In this document: positions 33,594 to 43,354 of the stretch, piece by piece | How positions within the stretch are numbered: the stretch's first letter is position 1 | Layout: each line of letters opens with the position of its first letter | Source: Alkalihalobacterium chitinilyticum | Lineage (GTDB): Bacteria; Bacillota; Bacilli; Bacillales; Bacillaceae_F | DNA: 64,000 bases | Direction of reading: 5' to 3' | NCBI RefSeq assembly: GCF_029028005.1 | Contig: NZ_JAOTPO010000013.1 | Span: 91,051 to 155,050, forward strand | Translations under genes and position numbers: made by a program | Notes under the pieces: model-generated | The model's input: only the letters and a program-made list of their open reading frames with translations | Told to the model about the DNA's origin: nothing | Databases searched by the model: none

Positions 33594-34427
33594 TTATTGA
33601 TTGATTTTATTGTTTTGATTAAGAAGCAATTGCTTAATTTCCTCAATGTCGCTCTTTAGTTCTTGGTTTTCTTTAAATAAGCGATCCATCTGTTCGTCAC
33701 GCTTTGCATCGTCGTCTTGGCCTAAGTAGCTTAAGATCACCGCAACGACAAGGTTCAGGATAACTAGTGCGCCGATGATAATAAACGATACGAAGTACAC
33801 CCAAGCCCACGGCACTTCATTAATGATCGGTCGAGCAACCTGACTCGCCCAAGACTCAAACGTTACAACTTGCATTAACGTGAAGAGCGCTGTATGGAAG
33901 CTTCCGAAAAACTCATACGGAAGAACCTCACTAAAGAAGGTTGTCCCAATGATCGCATAAATCGAAAACAGCAAAATCGATAAACCTAAAATCCCTGTTA
34001 ATGCTGGGATGGACTTCATTAATGAGTCAATGATTTTTCGTAACGCCGGGATCGCTGGGATCATACGGATCAAACGCAATACTCGGATCAAACGTAACAC
34101 GCTGACAAACGGCGTTGCGTAGAATACTAAACTCCCGATGACAATAGTAAAATCAAAGATATTCCATCGATCTCGAAAATAGCCTCTAAAGCCGAGACCT
34201 ATCATTTTTATGAACAGTTCGACCACAAACACCCAAACAATAATTTTATCTAATGCGAGTAATACGCTGTTTCCAGTCAAATAAGTCTCAGTTACAATAA
34301 TAAGCCCGTTTAAAAGGATAATACCAATTACAATCGGTTGAAAATATTTATGCTCAACGAGTTGTCTCATGGTTTCTCTAAAGGAACTACGATTAGGATT
34401 TAGCTCTTCGTTGTTTTTTAATTCCAT
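33594..34427 (-). CDS. BacNav voltage-gated sodium channel (277 aa)
   Basis: NaChBac/NavBp-type channel of one six-helix domain that assembles as a tetramer. S1-S3 lie at about 28-108. S4 carries four Arg at every third position (112, 115, 118 and 121). S5 lies at about 146-166, the pore at 175-205 and S6 at 208-235. A C-terminal coiled coil (about 245-277, EQMDRLFKENQELK) holds the tetramer. The filter reads TFESWAS; NaChBac has TLESWAS. In alkaliphilic bacilli the channel supports Na+ re-entry, motility and pH homeostasis. GGAGAGAG precedes the ATG. It is monocistronic. Confidence 0.95.
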   Translation of the reverse strand: MELKNNEELNPNRSSFRETMRQLVEHKYFQPIVIGIILLNGLIIVTETYLTGNSVLLALDKIIVWVFVVELFIKMIGLGFRGYFRDRWNIFDFTIVIGSLVFYATPFVSVLRLIRVLRLIRMIPAIPALRKIIDSLMKSIPALTGILGLSILLFSIYAIIGTTFFSEVLPYEFFGSFHTALFTLMQVVTFESWASQVARPIINEVPWAWVYFVSFIIIGALVILNLVVAVILSYLGQDDDAKRDEQMDRLFKENQELKSDIEEIKQLLLNQNNKINQ

Positions 34428-34985
34428 CTCTCTCCACCACTTATCCTTTCTATTTAGTTCTATATCTTTTTATTTTATCAGTTTGTTAGATTTATAAGCT
34501 AGATCATTACGATAAACAGCAAGCAACTTTAATAAAAGTTTTACATATGAAAAAACCACACTTTACTCGTGTAATGTGTGAGCTTCACTATTTTACCGCA
34601 CCTAAAGCAAGTGAGGATTTTTACACTTAGATCTAATATTATATCATAAACTAGAATGAAATCCTATTTTATTTCTATTAATCGCTCTTTTCGTTTTTTC
34701 GTTCTGCTGTTCTTATAGCTAGCTTTCTCCTACGTATTTTGTCTATTAATATCTCATTATTGTAAATTTTTATTTAATTAAAAAAGGAACTATATAAGAT
34801 TATCATTCAGTAATTGTTCATATTTCCTGTCTTTTTTAATATATATCTATTTTCAAGACTTACACACCCTAGATATCGCTTATTTTGCGGTTAGCACCGC
34901 AGAAATAGGAATGGTATGATTTCAGCTTACGTCTTTTTTAAGACAAAATACGTATTTTTAATACGAAATTTTTAGGAGGATTTTT
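34428..34985. other. Long divergent intergenic region upstream of the BCCT gene
   Basis: No gene recognised. A small perfect hairpin, TGCGGT-TAGC-ACCGCA (34886-34901), lies about 85 bases upstream of the BCCT start and may be an operator or leader structure. The rest is AT-rich. Confidence 0.45.
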
Positions 34986-36536
34986 GTGAAACAAAAAGGT
35001 AATCTTGATTGGCCCGTATTACTGATCAGTGGCGGGTTGCTCGTTTTATTTGTGTTAACATCGATCATTAACGAAGACCTAGTAGGTCATTTAGTGAACA
35101 GTTCATTTAATTTGTCTGTTCAGTACTTTGGGGCGTTTTGGCAAGTACTTATGCTTGCCACGTTTGTTGTCGCAATTGGAATGGCCGTCTCCAAATACGG
35201 GAACATTCAATTAGGAAAAAAAGAAAAGCCCGAAATGAGTACATTTAAATGGATTTCTATCATTATGTGTACATTATTAGCTGGTGGTGGTGTGTTTTGG
35301 GCTGCGGCTGAACCAATGTATCACTTTTTAACGGTTCCCCCTATGTTTGATGGCGTAGAAGCTACAACCGAACAGGCGATCATTCCTGCCTTGTCACAGT
35401 CATTTATGGATTGGGGATTTCTTGCTTGGGCAATCTTAGGTACATTAAGTGCAGTCGTAATGATGTATGGTCATTATCATCGAGGGATGCCATTAAAACC
35501 TAGAACTCTTCTTTACCCGATTTTTGGCGAAAAAATAAAGGAAAAGAGCGTCCTAGGAACATTAGTCGATTCCTTTGCCATTATTGCTGTTGCCGCTGGA
35601 ACTATCGGGCCGATTGGGTTTCTGGGCTTACAAGCAGCCTACGGATTAGAAAGCCTCTTTGGCATTCCGAATGTTTATGTAACGCAACTACTCATTATCA
35701 TTGGATTAATTACGATCGCTTCGATATCTGCTGTTACTGGAATCCATAAAGGAATCCAGTTGTTAAGTCGCTTTAATGTTCTTTTTACTTTACTTTTAAT
35801 TATTGCCGTAATCCTTCTTGGGCCAGGTGCCTTTATCTTTGATGCTTTCATTGGCACGATGGGAACTTATATTCATAGTTTCTTAGAGATTAGTCTGTAT
35901 CGTGGAGATAGTGATTGGTTAGCTTATTGGACGGTTTTCTTCTGGGGTTGGTTTATCGGTTACGGTCCAATGATGGCGATTTTCATCAGTCGTATTTCTA
36001 GAGGCCGAACACTTCGTGAGTTATTTCTCGCAGTAGCTATTATCGCACCGATTGTAACCAATTTCTGGTTTACCGTCGTCGGCGGCTCAGGGATTTACTA
36101 TGAACTTCTAAATCCAGGGTCAGTTTCAGATGCGTTAACTTCTGGTGGTATGCCTGCAGCGATGATCGCTATTACGCAACAGCTTCCTTTGGGGACATTA
36201 ATGGCAGCTGCATTCTTATTAGTAACGATTGTCTTTGTAGCAACAACTACCGATTCGATGTCGTATACCATTTCAATGGCTATAACAGGCAGTGACAATC
36301 CATCAAGCGGCCTGCGTGTATTCTGGGCTGTTGTCATGGGTGCTGTAGCCGTGATCTTATTGTCCATTGGTGAAGGTAGTATCGGTGCCTTACAATCGTT
36401 TATCGTTGTAACCGCGGTTCCGGTTTCACTCATACTTTTACCGATGATTTGGTTAGCGCCAAAAGTAGCGCGCACATTAGCGTTGGAACAAAACATTATT
36501 AAAGAAAATAAACAGAGAACTAAAAAAATTAGTTAA
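34986..36536 (+). CDS. BCCT-family betaine/choline/carnitine transporter (516 aa)
   Basis: Twelve transmembrane helices. The family signature is FFWGWFIGYGPMMAIFISRISRGRTLRE at about 317-344, and helix 4 has GGGVFWAAAEPMYHF in the position of the Trp/aromatic substrate box. These Na+- or H+-coupled carriers import compatible solutes. Here the helix carries Ala-Ala-Glu, unlike the Trp-rich box of OpuD/BetP, so a non-betaine substrate is possible. GTG start with TAGGAGG upstream. It is monocistronic with a good terminator. Confidence 0.88.
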   Translation: MKQKGNLDWPVLLISGGLLVLFVLTSIINEDLVGHLVNSSFNLSVQYFGAFWQVLMLATFVVAIGMAVSKYGNIQLGKKEKPEMSTFKWISIIMCTLLAGGGVFWAAAEPMYHFLTVPPMFDGVEATTEQAIIPALSQSFMDWGFLAWAILGTLSAVVMMYGHYHRGMPLKPRTLLYPIFGEKIKEKSVLGTLVDSFAIIAVAAGTIGPIGFLGLQAAYGLESLFGIPNVYVTQLLIIIGLITIASISAVTGIHKGIQLLSRFNVLFTLLLIIAVILLGPGAFIFDAFIGTMGTYIHSFLEISLYRGDSDWLAYWTVFFWGWFIGYGPMMAIFISRISRGRTLRELFLAVAIIAPIVTNFWFTVVGGSGIYYELLNPGSVSDALTSGGMPAAMIAITQQLPLGTLMAAAFLLVTIVFVATTTDSMSYTISMAITGSDNPSSGLRVFWAVVMGAVAVILLSIGEGSIGALQSFIVVTAVPVSLILLPMIWLAPKVARTLALEQNIIKENKQRTKKIS

Positions 36537-36545
36537 TTGCAAAAT

Positions 36546-36580
36546 GAAAGGGAACCTCGAATTGTAGGTTCCCTTTGTTT
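36546..36580 (+). terminator. Terminator of the BCCT gene
   Basis: AAAGGGAACCT pairs with AGGTTCCCTTT around an eight-base loop and is followed by GTTTTGTTT. Confidence 0.85.
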
Positions 36581-36684
36581 TGTTTGCTAACTAGTCGTAA
36601 CAGCCTGTTGTATTGATTGTTATTACTTATTAAATAATCAACTATAAATCCGAACTATAGACAATTACGATACTTAAATAAAAA

Positions 36685-37152
36685 CTATTCTTCTATATCG
36701 ATTATATTCTCGTAAATTTGAACAAAATAACGTTCTAACAATTCATCTAGTTTTCCATTAACCTGATGATAAGCCTGATCCGCTTTTTCGATTACTTCAT
36801 AAAGATCTTCTTCTGCTTCTTCCCCGTTTTCTAACGCCTGAAATAATCTCCATAATTCTTCACCATACATTTTTTCTATCTTGGAGTAATCGTGAGCACC
36901 GATTTTTTCTAGGATACGAGTTAGTTCCTTTAGGTAATTGGAGATACCGACTTCTTCAATGTGCCATGAAAACCAATTAAGCAAGCTTTCATGACCGCCA
37001 CTTTCCAGTTCAGAATAGTAATTGTAGACAATGTATGTATCATTGGCCACTTCATTTTCAGTTGGGAAATTAAATTCTACCATTACAGTAATGACGGCAT
37101 TCCAAATATCTTCTTTCGTTAACAAGTCTTTTCTTTTCATTTTATAACTCAC
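36685..37152 (-). CDS. DMP19/DUF4375-like protein (155 aa)
   Basis: Acidic helical protein. NYYSELESGGHESLLNWFSW (about 45-64) resembles the DUF4375 (DMP19) core, which folds as a helical acidic domain thought to mimic nucleic acid or bind protein partners. The start is GTG at 37152, six bases from GGAGGG; the ATG four codons in is too far. It is monocistronic. Assignment is moderate and the function unknown. Confidence 0.6.
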   Translation of the reverse strand: MSYKMKRKDLLTKEDIWNAVITVMVEFNFPTENEVANDTYIVYNYYSELESGGHESLLNWFSWHIEEVGISNYLKELTRILEKIGAHDYSKIEKMYGEELWRLFQALENGEEAEEDLYEVIEKADQAYHQVNGKLDELLERYFVQIYENIIDIEE

Positions 37153-37356
37153 TCAATTCCCTCCATTCAGGCTCATCCAATTTATTTGCTATGTTACTTT
37201 AAGAATACCAAGTTTTGCAAGATTATCAATACGGTATAAATTCAAACCACAACAGGGATGAGAAACACAAATTAGGGTAACCACGTTTTTTTGTGGCTAC
37301 CCTACTACATGTGACTAGATGATTAAAAGTATCGGTTTACTAGAAATGAAAACAGG

Positions 37357-38871
37357 TTAAGTCAGTGGTAAGAATAGAGTAAACGTGGTCCCTTTACCGA
37401 CTTGACTTTTGACTTGAATCGACCCTTTATGGTGTTCGATAATTTTATAACTCGTTAGCAATCCTAGGCCTGTCCCTTTTTCTTTTGTTGAATAAAAAGG
37501 TTCCCCGATTTTGTGCAGCCGATCTGCTGGGATCCCCGGACCATTATCGGTAACCATTATAATTGCCTCTTCTTTGGAGCGACTCACTTCTATCGTAATA
37601 ACTCCTGTGTCCATGACTTCAATTGCATTTTTTATTAAATTGATTAATACTTGTTTGATTTTTGATTTATCACAATGGATCCATAAATTATCATTTAAAT
37701 TGAAGGTGTTAATTTTAATGCTTTTTAGAATGGCTTGAGTTTCAAGGAGCAGTACCACTTCTTTAATCAACTGATGCAATTCATTATCTTGATAGGTATT
37801 TGTTTGTGGTTTAGCCAGAATGAGCAACTCACCTGAGATATCTTCAATTCTGCTCAGTTCATCATCGATTATCTTAAAATAGTCATCGTTCATGCCGGTT
37901 GTTTTTATCAATTGAAAAAAGCCTTTGATCGCCGTCAGTGGATTTCGAACTTCATGGGAAATGCCAGCAGCCAATTGACCTGCGAGCTTTAATTTTTCAG
38001 ACTTCAGCATGAGCTCCTCTGCCTGTTTTTCCTCTGTCACGTCTCTAAAAGTGACAACGACTCCGACGATCTCTTCATTTTCTATAACCGCACTACTTGT
38101 ATACTCGACTGGGAAAAAGGAACCATTCCTTCGGCAAAAGGATCCGTTGTCCTGTGTTCGCGTCTGACCATCTTGTAAAGTTAAAAATAGGTTTGTTTTA
38201 TCACCGATTTTCCCTTTCAGAAATGTGCTAAATGGACTAATGCCGATCAAATCTTCTGAAGCGTAATCGACCAATTTTAAGGTAGAGGGATTGCAGAACG
38301 TTACAAGGCCATCGAGGTCCATTCCAAAGACCCCTTCAGACAAGGAATCAAGAACTAGTTGATTTTTATTATATAATCGTTCGTAATCCATTTCTTTGTT
38401 GGTATTATGTATTTCTAATTCTATGACATAGGTCATAAACGTCGATAAAGTCTGTAACAATAAAACATCTTCATTCGTAAAATGATAGGTAACTTTATCA
38501 AAGCAACATAGGTTGCCAAACAGCTCTCCATTTTTGCGGAAGATTGGGACGCCTAAAAAACTTTTAATCTGAAAGTCCTGTGAAATTTGCATATGACAAG
38601 TATCTGGATGCGTCATGGCATCGTTAATAATGAGTGGTTCCCGACCACTTCTAAATAAAAGGTGTCAGTAGGCATCATATACAGATATCTTTACTCCTGA
38701 ACTGGCAATCGTATCTGACCTGTTGAATACACTAATAAAATAACTTTGTTCTTGGTAAATACTCGTAATACAAAATGTATTCACAGGAATAAATTTTTCT
38801 ACCAAATCTAAAATGTAATTCCCGGCCTCTTCTAGACTTTGCCCCATTTTTGTTTGATAATCTCCATTCAT
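37357..38871 (-). pseudogene. GAF-PAS sensor histidine kinase interrupted by an in-frame TGA
   Basis: A single reading frame of 505 codons runs from ATG 38871 to the stop at 37357, broken only by TGA at codon 69 (38667-38665). Before it lies the first third of a GAF domain (YILDLVEKFIPVNTFCITS). After it the GAF continues without loss (LLFRSGREPLIINDAMTHP). Then come PAS (about 200-310), HisKA with GISHEVRNPLTAIKG, and HATPase with VLINLIKNAIEVMD, DNGPGIP and GTGLGL. No adjacent response regulator. It resembles sporulation-type orphan kinases. Re-initiation at 38616 would give a 419-residue kinase with a broken GAF. Confidence 0.85.
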
Positions 38872-39052
38872 ACAATCTCACCTCCTTTACAACAATAAAA
38901 AAATAGAGAACTTTGTATTGTTCCCTATTGTAAAATCATTTTTAGATAATCCTGCTAGTATAATTCTAGATGAATATCTAAATTCCTTTATTAATTTTAT
39001 GTTTTTTTATGTTAAAGGGATAAAGTGAAACTTGTTTTCTACATTAAAGCAG

Positions 39053-39985
39053 CTAGCTTGCCCGCCCTACGTTTCGTTGCAGCAGATGTTGCAGTAGTTT
39101 CCGAGAAGAATAGCCCTTCTCTTTAAAGTATGTAAATAAGTAACAACCAGCAATTACAATAACACTGCCGATGAGTTGAATGAAAGTCATTCGTTCTCCT
39201 AGTATAATAAAAGCTAGAATTACTGTAAAAACGGGGTTGAAATTAAGAAAAAGTCCAGCTGTCGATGCTCCTAAATTTTTTACACCGATATTCCATAATA
39301 CGATGCAAACGACGGTTGAAATCGCACCAGTATATAAAATCGAATAAACAAAGGTCGCATTCAGATTGGTCACCGTAAAATTAGAGACATTAAACGGGAA
39401 TAAGATCAGCAGTCCGAAAATTCCCGAATACAATGTCGCCATCAGCGGTGATGTGTAATTCATCGCCCACTTACTGAGGACAACATAAATTCCCCAAATA
39501 CAAACCGCGCCGATCATGAAGACATCTCCTATATTAAATTGCAGTGAAAATAATAATTCCAAATGGCCATTCGTTAAAACAAGCAAGACACCAAATAAAG
39601 AAATGAACATCGCAGCAACCTGAAATGAGGTAAGTTTTTCTTTTAGAAATATAAACGAACAAAAGGCGATCGACAGCGCGATCAAGGTCGAGATTAATCC
39701 TACATTTGTCGCCGACGTATGCTCTAGCGCCATAAACTGTAAAACATTAAATAACACAACGCCGGTCAATCCCATTAAAATTAATGGTAAGACTGCCTTG
39801 CGTGAAGGTAATAGCTTCCTCTCTACACGCCATACAATCGGAAGTAAACACAAAACAGCAATCAGCCACCGCAGTGTTGTTAACGTCATTGGAGAAGCAT
39901 GCTCGACAAGCCACTTTCCTACGATAAAATTACCCGCCCACAAAAAACTCGTCAAAAGTAGCAATCCAAAATAAAAATACCGCAC
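39053..39985 (-). CDS. EamA/DMT-superfamily transporter (310 aa)
   Basis: Ten helices in two EamA repeats with a Lys/Arg-rich C-terminus. The first repeat has SFLWAGNFIVGKWLVEHASP and the second ends in LGERMTFIQLIGSVIVIAGC. The start is GTG at 39985 behind GGGGGAG; the frame extends five codons to a TTG that contains this ribosome-binding site. It is divergent from an Lrp/AsnC gene 207 bases away, a layout typical of an amino-acid exporter with its regulator. Confidence 0.88.
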   Translation of the reverse strand: MRYFYFGLLLLTSFLWAGNFIVGKWLVEHASPMTLTTLRWLIAVLCLLPIVWRVERKLLPSRKAVLPLILMGLTGVVLFNVLQFMALEHTSATNVGLISTLIALSIAFCSFIFLKEKLTSFQVAAMFISLFGVLLVLTNGHLELLFSLQFNIGDVFMIGAVCIWGIYVVLSKWAMNYTSPLMATLYSGIFGLLILFPFNVSNFTVTNLNATFVYSILYTGAISTVVCIVLWNIGVKNLGASTAGLFLNFNPVFTVILAFIILGERMTFIQLIGSVIVIAGCYLFTYFKEKGYSSRKLLQHLLQRNVGRAS

Positions 39986-40192
39986 CTCAAACTCCCCCAA
40001 ATTATGTAGTCGTTTCCAATTCGTTTATTTATGTTAATAACTGTAACATTTATAGTTCAAATACAAAATAATGTTTTGTATAATAGGAATTAATTAAAAT
40101 ATTTTAAAGTTTCATAGGTTGTATGGTTTATTTTCTTCTGTTCAGGTGCAGTTAATCAGCTGAATTTGGAATAATTTAAAGGAGGATTTTTA

Positions 40193-40699
40193 ATGGAATC
40201 GATCGTTAGTAAAGTACTTGATCAAGTAGACATTCAAATTTTAGATATTTTGCAAAAACAAGCACACGTCAGCAATGCAGAAATCGCGAGACGCGTGAAT
40301 TTGTCTTCGCCTGCCGTTCACACAAGGATTAAACGGTTGGAAAACGAGGGGTATATCAGTCAACAAGTAGCGATCTTAAATCCTGAGAAATTAGGGTTTG
40401 ATTTGCTGTGCTTTGTTTTTATCAGTTCTAACATTCATCATTCGGAGAAATTAGATGTTTTAGAAGAGGCATTTCGCCAAATGCCAGAAGTTTTAGAATG
40501 CCACTGCTTAACCGGAGAATATGACTACCTGTTAAAGGTTGCGAATAAAGACCGTAGAGACTTACAGACATTTATTCGCAAATTAAATAAGCTCGGGATC
40601 ACGAAAATCCAGACCAGCTTAGGGCTAAGAGAGATAAAATATTCATCTGTACTACCTATTTGGGATGGTGATGAGGTAGATGAGGGTAAGTTTGAGTAA
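40193..40699 (+). CDS. Lrp/AsnC-family regulator (168 aa)
   Basis: HTH_AsnC at about 12-60 (QVDIQILDILQKQAHVSNAEIARRVNLS, SSPAVHTRIKRLENEGYI) followed by the RAM/AsnC ligand-binding domain (about 75-150), with ECHCLTGEYDYLLKV in place of the common GDYD. It probably senses an amino acid and controls the divergent EamA gene. AAAGGAGG precedes the ATG. Full length for the family. Confidence 0.92.
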   Translation: MESIVSKVLDQVDIQILDILQKQAHVSNAEIARRVNLSSPAVHTRIKRLENEGYISQQVAILNPEKLGFDLLCFVFISSNIHHSEKLDVLEEAFRQMPEVLECHCLTGEYDYLLKVANKDRRDLQTFIRKLNKLGITKIQTSLGLREIKYSSVLPIWDGDEVDEGKFE

Positions 40700-40724
40700 T
40701 TGAGTGATTGATTGTTGAGGCGGC

Positions 40725-40890
40725 GGGATCGTGTAGAGGAAACAGTGGGAATTCGGGTGTGAGGGCGCGATCGTGGCGAGGACACTGTAGGTCCCTGTTG
40801 TGCGGTACGATCTTGTTGGAGGCCCGTGTTTTTTCTCTGTTGTGCAGGTAACTCTAGTCGAACACACTGGGACGGACATTTTGAAGTGCA
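40725..40890. repeat. G-rich degenerate direct repeats
   Basis: Three imperfect units of about 40 bases each contain CGATC(G/T)TG followed by GAGGA and a CTGT or GTGCGG stretch. The G-rich composition is unlike the neighbouring AT-rich DNA. Non-coding; open frames through it are compositional. Confidence 0.45.
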
Positions 40891-40917
40891 CTGGGGTAAG
40901 TTCAGTGAATAAAAAAA

Positions 40918-40946
40918 GCTTCCATCCTGTTGAACAAGATGGAAGC
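40918..40946. terminator. Terminator-like hairpin after lrp
   Basis: GCTTCCATC (40918-40926) pairs with GATGGAAGC (40938-40946); on the minus strand a T-run of seven follows. It may end minus-strand transcription through the repeats. Confidence 0.55.
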
Positions 40947-41412
40947 GGACTTCAGAGGCCTTTATTTGTGACAAAAACTATGTTTTCATGAGTTTAGGGA
41001 CCTCAGAAGCTCTTATTCTCTTGAATAATCGGTTGTTACACAGAGGATTTGGTAAATAAGGTCCTCGCAGTGCCCTAACTTTGTGAAAATGGTAGATTTA
41101 GAGGAGATAAGGTCCTCTCGGTGCCATAAAAATTTAACGCACCTTATTTTCCGCTTGCTCTATTCGTTTGTACTTCTGAAAAAGGTGAACATGATAATCA
41201 GGAAGACAATTTTGTTGAACAACACAAAAGCGGACTCAGAAGCCCTTATTTCGGTAAAAAGAGGACATTTATACAGTTTAGAGGACCCACAGACCCTTAT
41301 TTACTAAAGTTTAAGGTGTTTTTAGCTTAGTTTAGCCATATAAGGTCCTCTCAGTCCTCGAAGTACTCCAAATAGGTGGTTTTCTTTAAAATAAGGTCCT
41401 CTCAGTCCTCTT
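40947..41412. repeat. Dispersed palindromic repeat, locus B (about eight copies)
   Basis: Copies of GGACTcAGAaGccCTTATT or its complement ATAAGGTCCTCTCAGTCC occur near 40947, 40998, 41056, 41106, 41231, 41283, 41340 and 41391 in both orientations. The spacer from 41413 to 41712 holds no recognised gene. Confidence 0.75.
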
Positions 41413-41712
41413 ATTTACGGGGGCGTTGGTCAGCGTCAGCCTCCTGCAAACTTTTGGTGTCAGTGCTCCTGTGATTTGAGCTTCAATGCCAACATCCTGA
41501 ACTTTCCGGAAATTACTATTAACCATTCACCAGTAACCATTGGCTCAAACCGATCTGTAATTTTGATAGCCAGCCCCCTGTAGCTGAATGCCTCTCAGTT
41601 ACCCAAAAAATATAGCGGTCCTTTTTCCCTCTAGTTCTTCTCTATTCAATTAAACTTCAATCGTACTATTGCGAAGTAGAATTGAAAGTGAATCAGTTTC
41701 CTAGCAATTACA

Positions 41713-42933
41713 TCAGGCCTTATTTTCCACTTGCTCTTCTCTCTCAATACCGTTTGTCGCATCTTCCATATATGCGATTACTGCTTTTGTTAAAACTTTG
41801 GCGGCAATGAGCATCGATTTTTCATCGAGATTAAACTTTGGATGATGATGCGGGTATACAATCCCTTCCGCCTCATTTCCTGCGCCTGTAAAGAAAAAGG
41901 TACCTGGTACCTCTTGTAGGTAGTAGGCAAAATCTTCTCCTCCCATCATCGGGTCCATCTTATTCACGTTTTCTTCCCCTACAATTGTTTTAGCCACTTC
42001 AGCAAGATGGTTTGTTTCTGCTTCGTGATTCACAACTGCTGGATACCCTTTTCGATACTCAAATGTATACGTTGCACCAGATGCCTCACAAACGCCCTTT
42101 AAATGGCGCTCGAGTTTTTCAATAATTTCATCTTGGACCGCTGGATCGAACGTTCGTACCGTACCGTTAAGTTTTACTTTATCGGCGATTACGTTAAATG
42201 CATTCCCTGCGTGGAAGGAACCGACACTGATGACAGCCGATTTTAACGGGTCCATGTTCCGGCTGACAATTTGTTGAATGCTCGTTACAAATTGAGAAGC
42301 AACAACAATAGAGTCAATCGTCTCATGTGGCGCGGCACCATGACCGCCTTTTCCGATAATTTCGATATCAAACGCATCAGATGCTGCCATAACCGGTCCT
42401 GAGCAATACGATACTTCACCAACTGGCATTGTTGACCATATATGAGTTCCAAAGATCGCATCGACGCCGTCCAAACAACCGTCATCGATCATTGGCTTCG
42501 CTCCTCCAGGAGATAATTCTTCAGCGAATTGATGAATGAGAACAACATTTCCGCTTAGCTCCGCGCGATTTTCAGATAGCACTTTTGCAATTCCTAGTAA
42601 TGTAGCCGTATGCGCATCATGGCCACATGCATGCATAACCCCAGGTACTTTTGATTTGTAAGGTACATCCGTTTCTTCTGCGATCGGTAAGGCATCAAAA
42701 TCAGCACGGATAGCAATTGTTTTCCCTGGTTTTCCCCCGCGAATCATACCGACTACCCCGCGTCCGCCAACACCACGTTTTACTTCAATTCCTAACTCTT
42801 CTAAGTATTCAGCGATCATAATTGGTGTTTTTACTTCTTCAAATGAAAGCTCTGGGTTTTCATGTAAGTATCTTCTCAGCTTTACCATTTCAGGGTATAA
42901 ATCTTCTAGTCGATCTAATAGTTTCGTATGCAA
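41713..42933 (-). CDS. M20D amidohydrolase (N-acyl-amino-acid/aminoacylase type) (406 aa)
   Basis: Metal-dependent amidohydrolase of the IAA-amino-acid hydrolase/HipO type. Motifs are RRYLHENPELSFEE, IAIRADFDALPIAEE, PGVMHACGHDAHTATLLG, HQFAEELSPGGAKPMI and MMGGEDFAYY, giving the Cys-Gly-His-Asp metal site. A dimerisation domain lies at about 185-300. It should release amino acids from N-acyl or p-aminobenzoyl conjugates. The start is TTG at 42931-42933 with GAGGG upstream. It is divergent from the AbgT remnant and the second M20 gene, an arrangement that recalls aminobenzoyl-glutamate utilisation loci. Confidence 0.9.
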   Translation of the reverse strand: MHTKLLDRLEDLYPEMVKLRRYLHENPELSFEEVKTPIMIAEYLEELGIEVKRGVGGRGVVGMIRGGKPGKTIAIRADFDALPIAEETDVPYKSKVPGVMHACGHDAHTATLLGIAKVLSENRAELSGNVVLIHQFAEELSPGGAKPMIDDGCLDGVDAIFGTHIWSTMPVGEVSYCSGPVMAASDAFDIEIIGKGGHGAAPHETIDSIVVASQFVTSIQQIVSRNMDPLKSAVISVGSFHAGNAFNVIADKVKLNGTVRTFDPAVQDEIIEKLERHLKGVCEASGATYTFEYRKGYPAVVNHEAETNHLAEVAKTIVGEENVNKMDPMMGGEDFAYYLQEVPGTFFFTGAGNEAEGIVYPHHHPKFNLDEKSMLIAAKVLTKAVIAYMEDATNGIEREEQVENKA

Positions 42934-43135
42934 TATGATCCCTCATTCTTTTATTTATATCTTTTCTAAATAGTTATATAATTTAATAGATTAATGTTTC
43001 GCTTCACTAAATTATAGTAGAATTTTTTATGTAATGTAACTACTTTTTCGAATATTCTTCACCCTGATTTTTTAATAGCCTATGCCCTTGTCTTTATACA
43101 ACTTGCTTATCGTAATAGAGACTCGATAACAAAAC

Positions 43136-43337
43136 CGCTCTTATCAATGTTTACGTATTTTACAATAATATTTGCATTAGCCCGTCGTTACAAAATAAAT
43201 CTTTAGGCCTGGGCTCTTTAATTGCAGTCCTACTACGATACAGTATATGATTTGGATTAGCATGGGTTGTCTTATTCGTATTCCTGTACTTCCTCGGCTT
43301 GCCGTTAGGACCTGGAAGCGGGAGTTATTTTATATAA
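43136..43337 (+). pseudogene. abgT: AbgT-family transporter, C-terminal remnant
   Basis: The last 65 or so codons of an AbgT-type transporter can be read: ITKPLLSMFTYFTIIFALARRY, then a frame change near 43188, SLGLGSLIAVLLRYSI, an in-frame TGA at 43248-43250, and FGLAWVVLFVFLYFLGLPLGPGS to TAA at 43337. The block GLGSLI-LLPYSIAF and the terminal LPLGPG are hallmarks of the family. It ends 17 bases before the start of the amidohydrolase gene, so the two once formed an operon. AbgT proteins carry p-aminobenzoyl-glutamate or similar compounds. Confidence 0.75.
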
Positions 43338-43354
43338 TGAAGGAGTGATGTAGT

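Noticed and set aside
40525..40974. 149-codon minus-strand frame over the lrp end and repeats
   Set aside because: It crosses the Lrp coding region antisense and the G-rich repeats; no start signal and repetitive composition.
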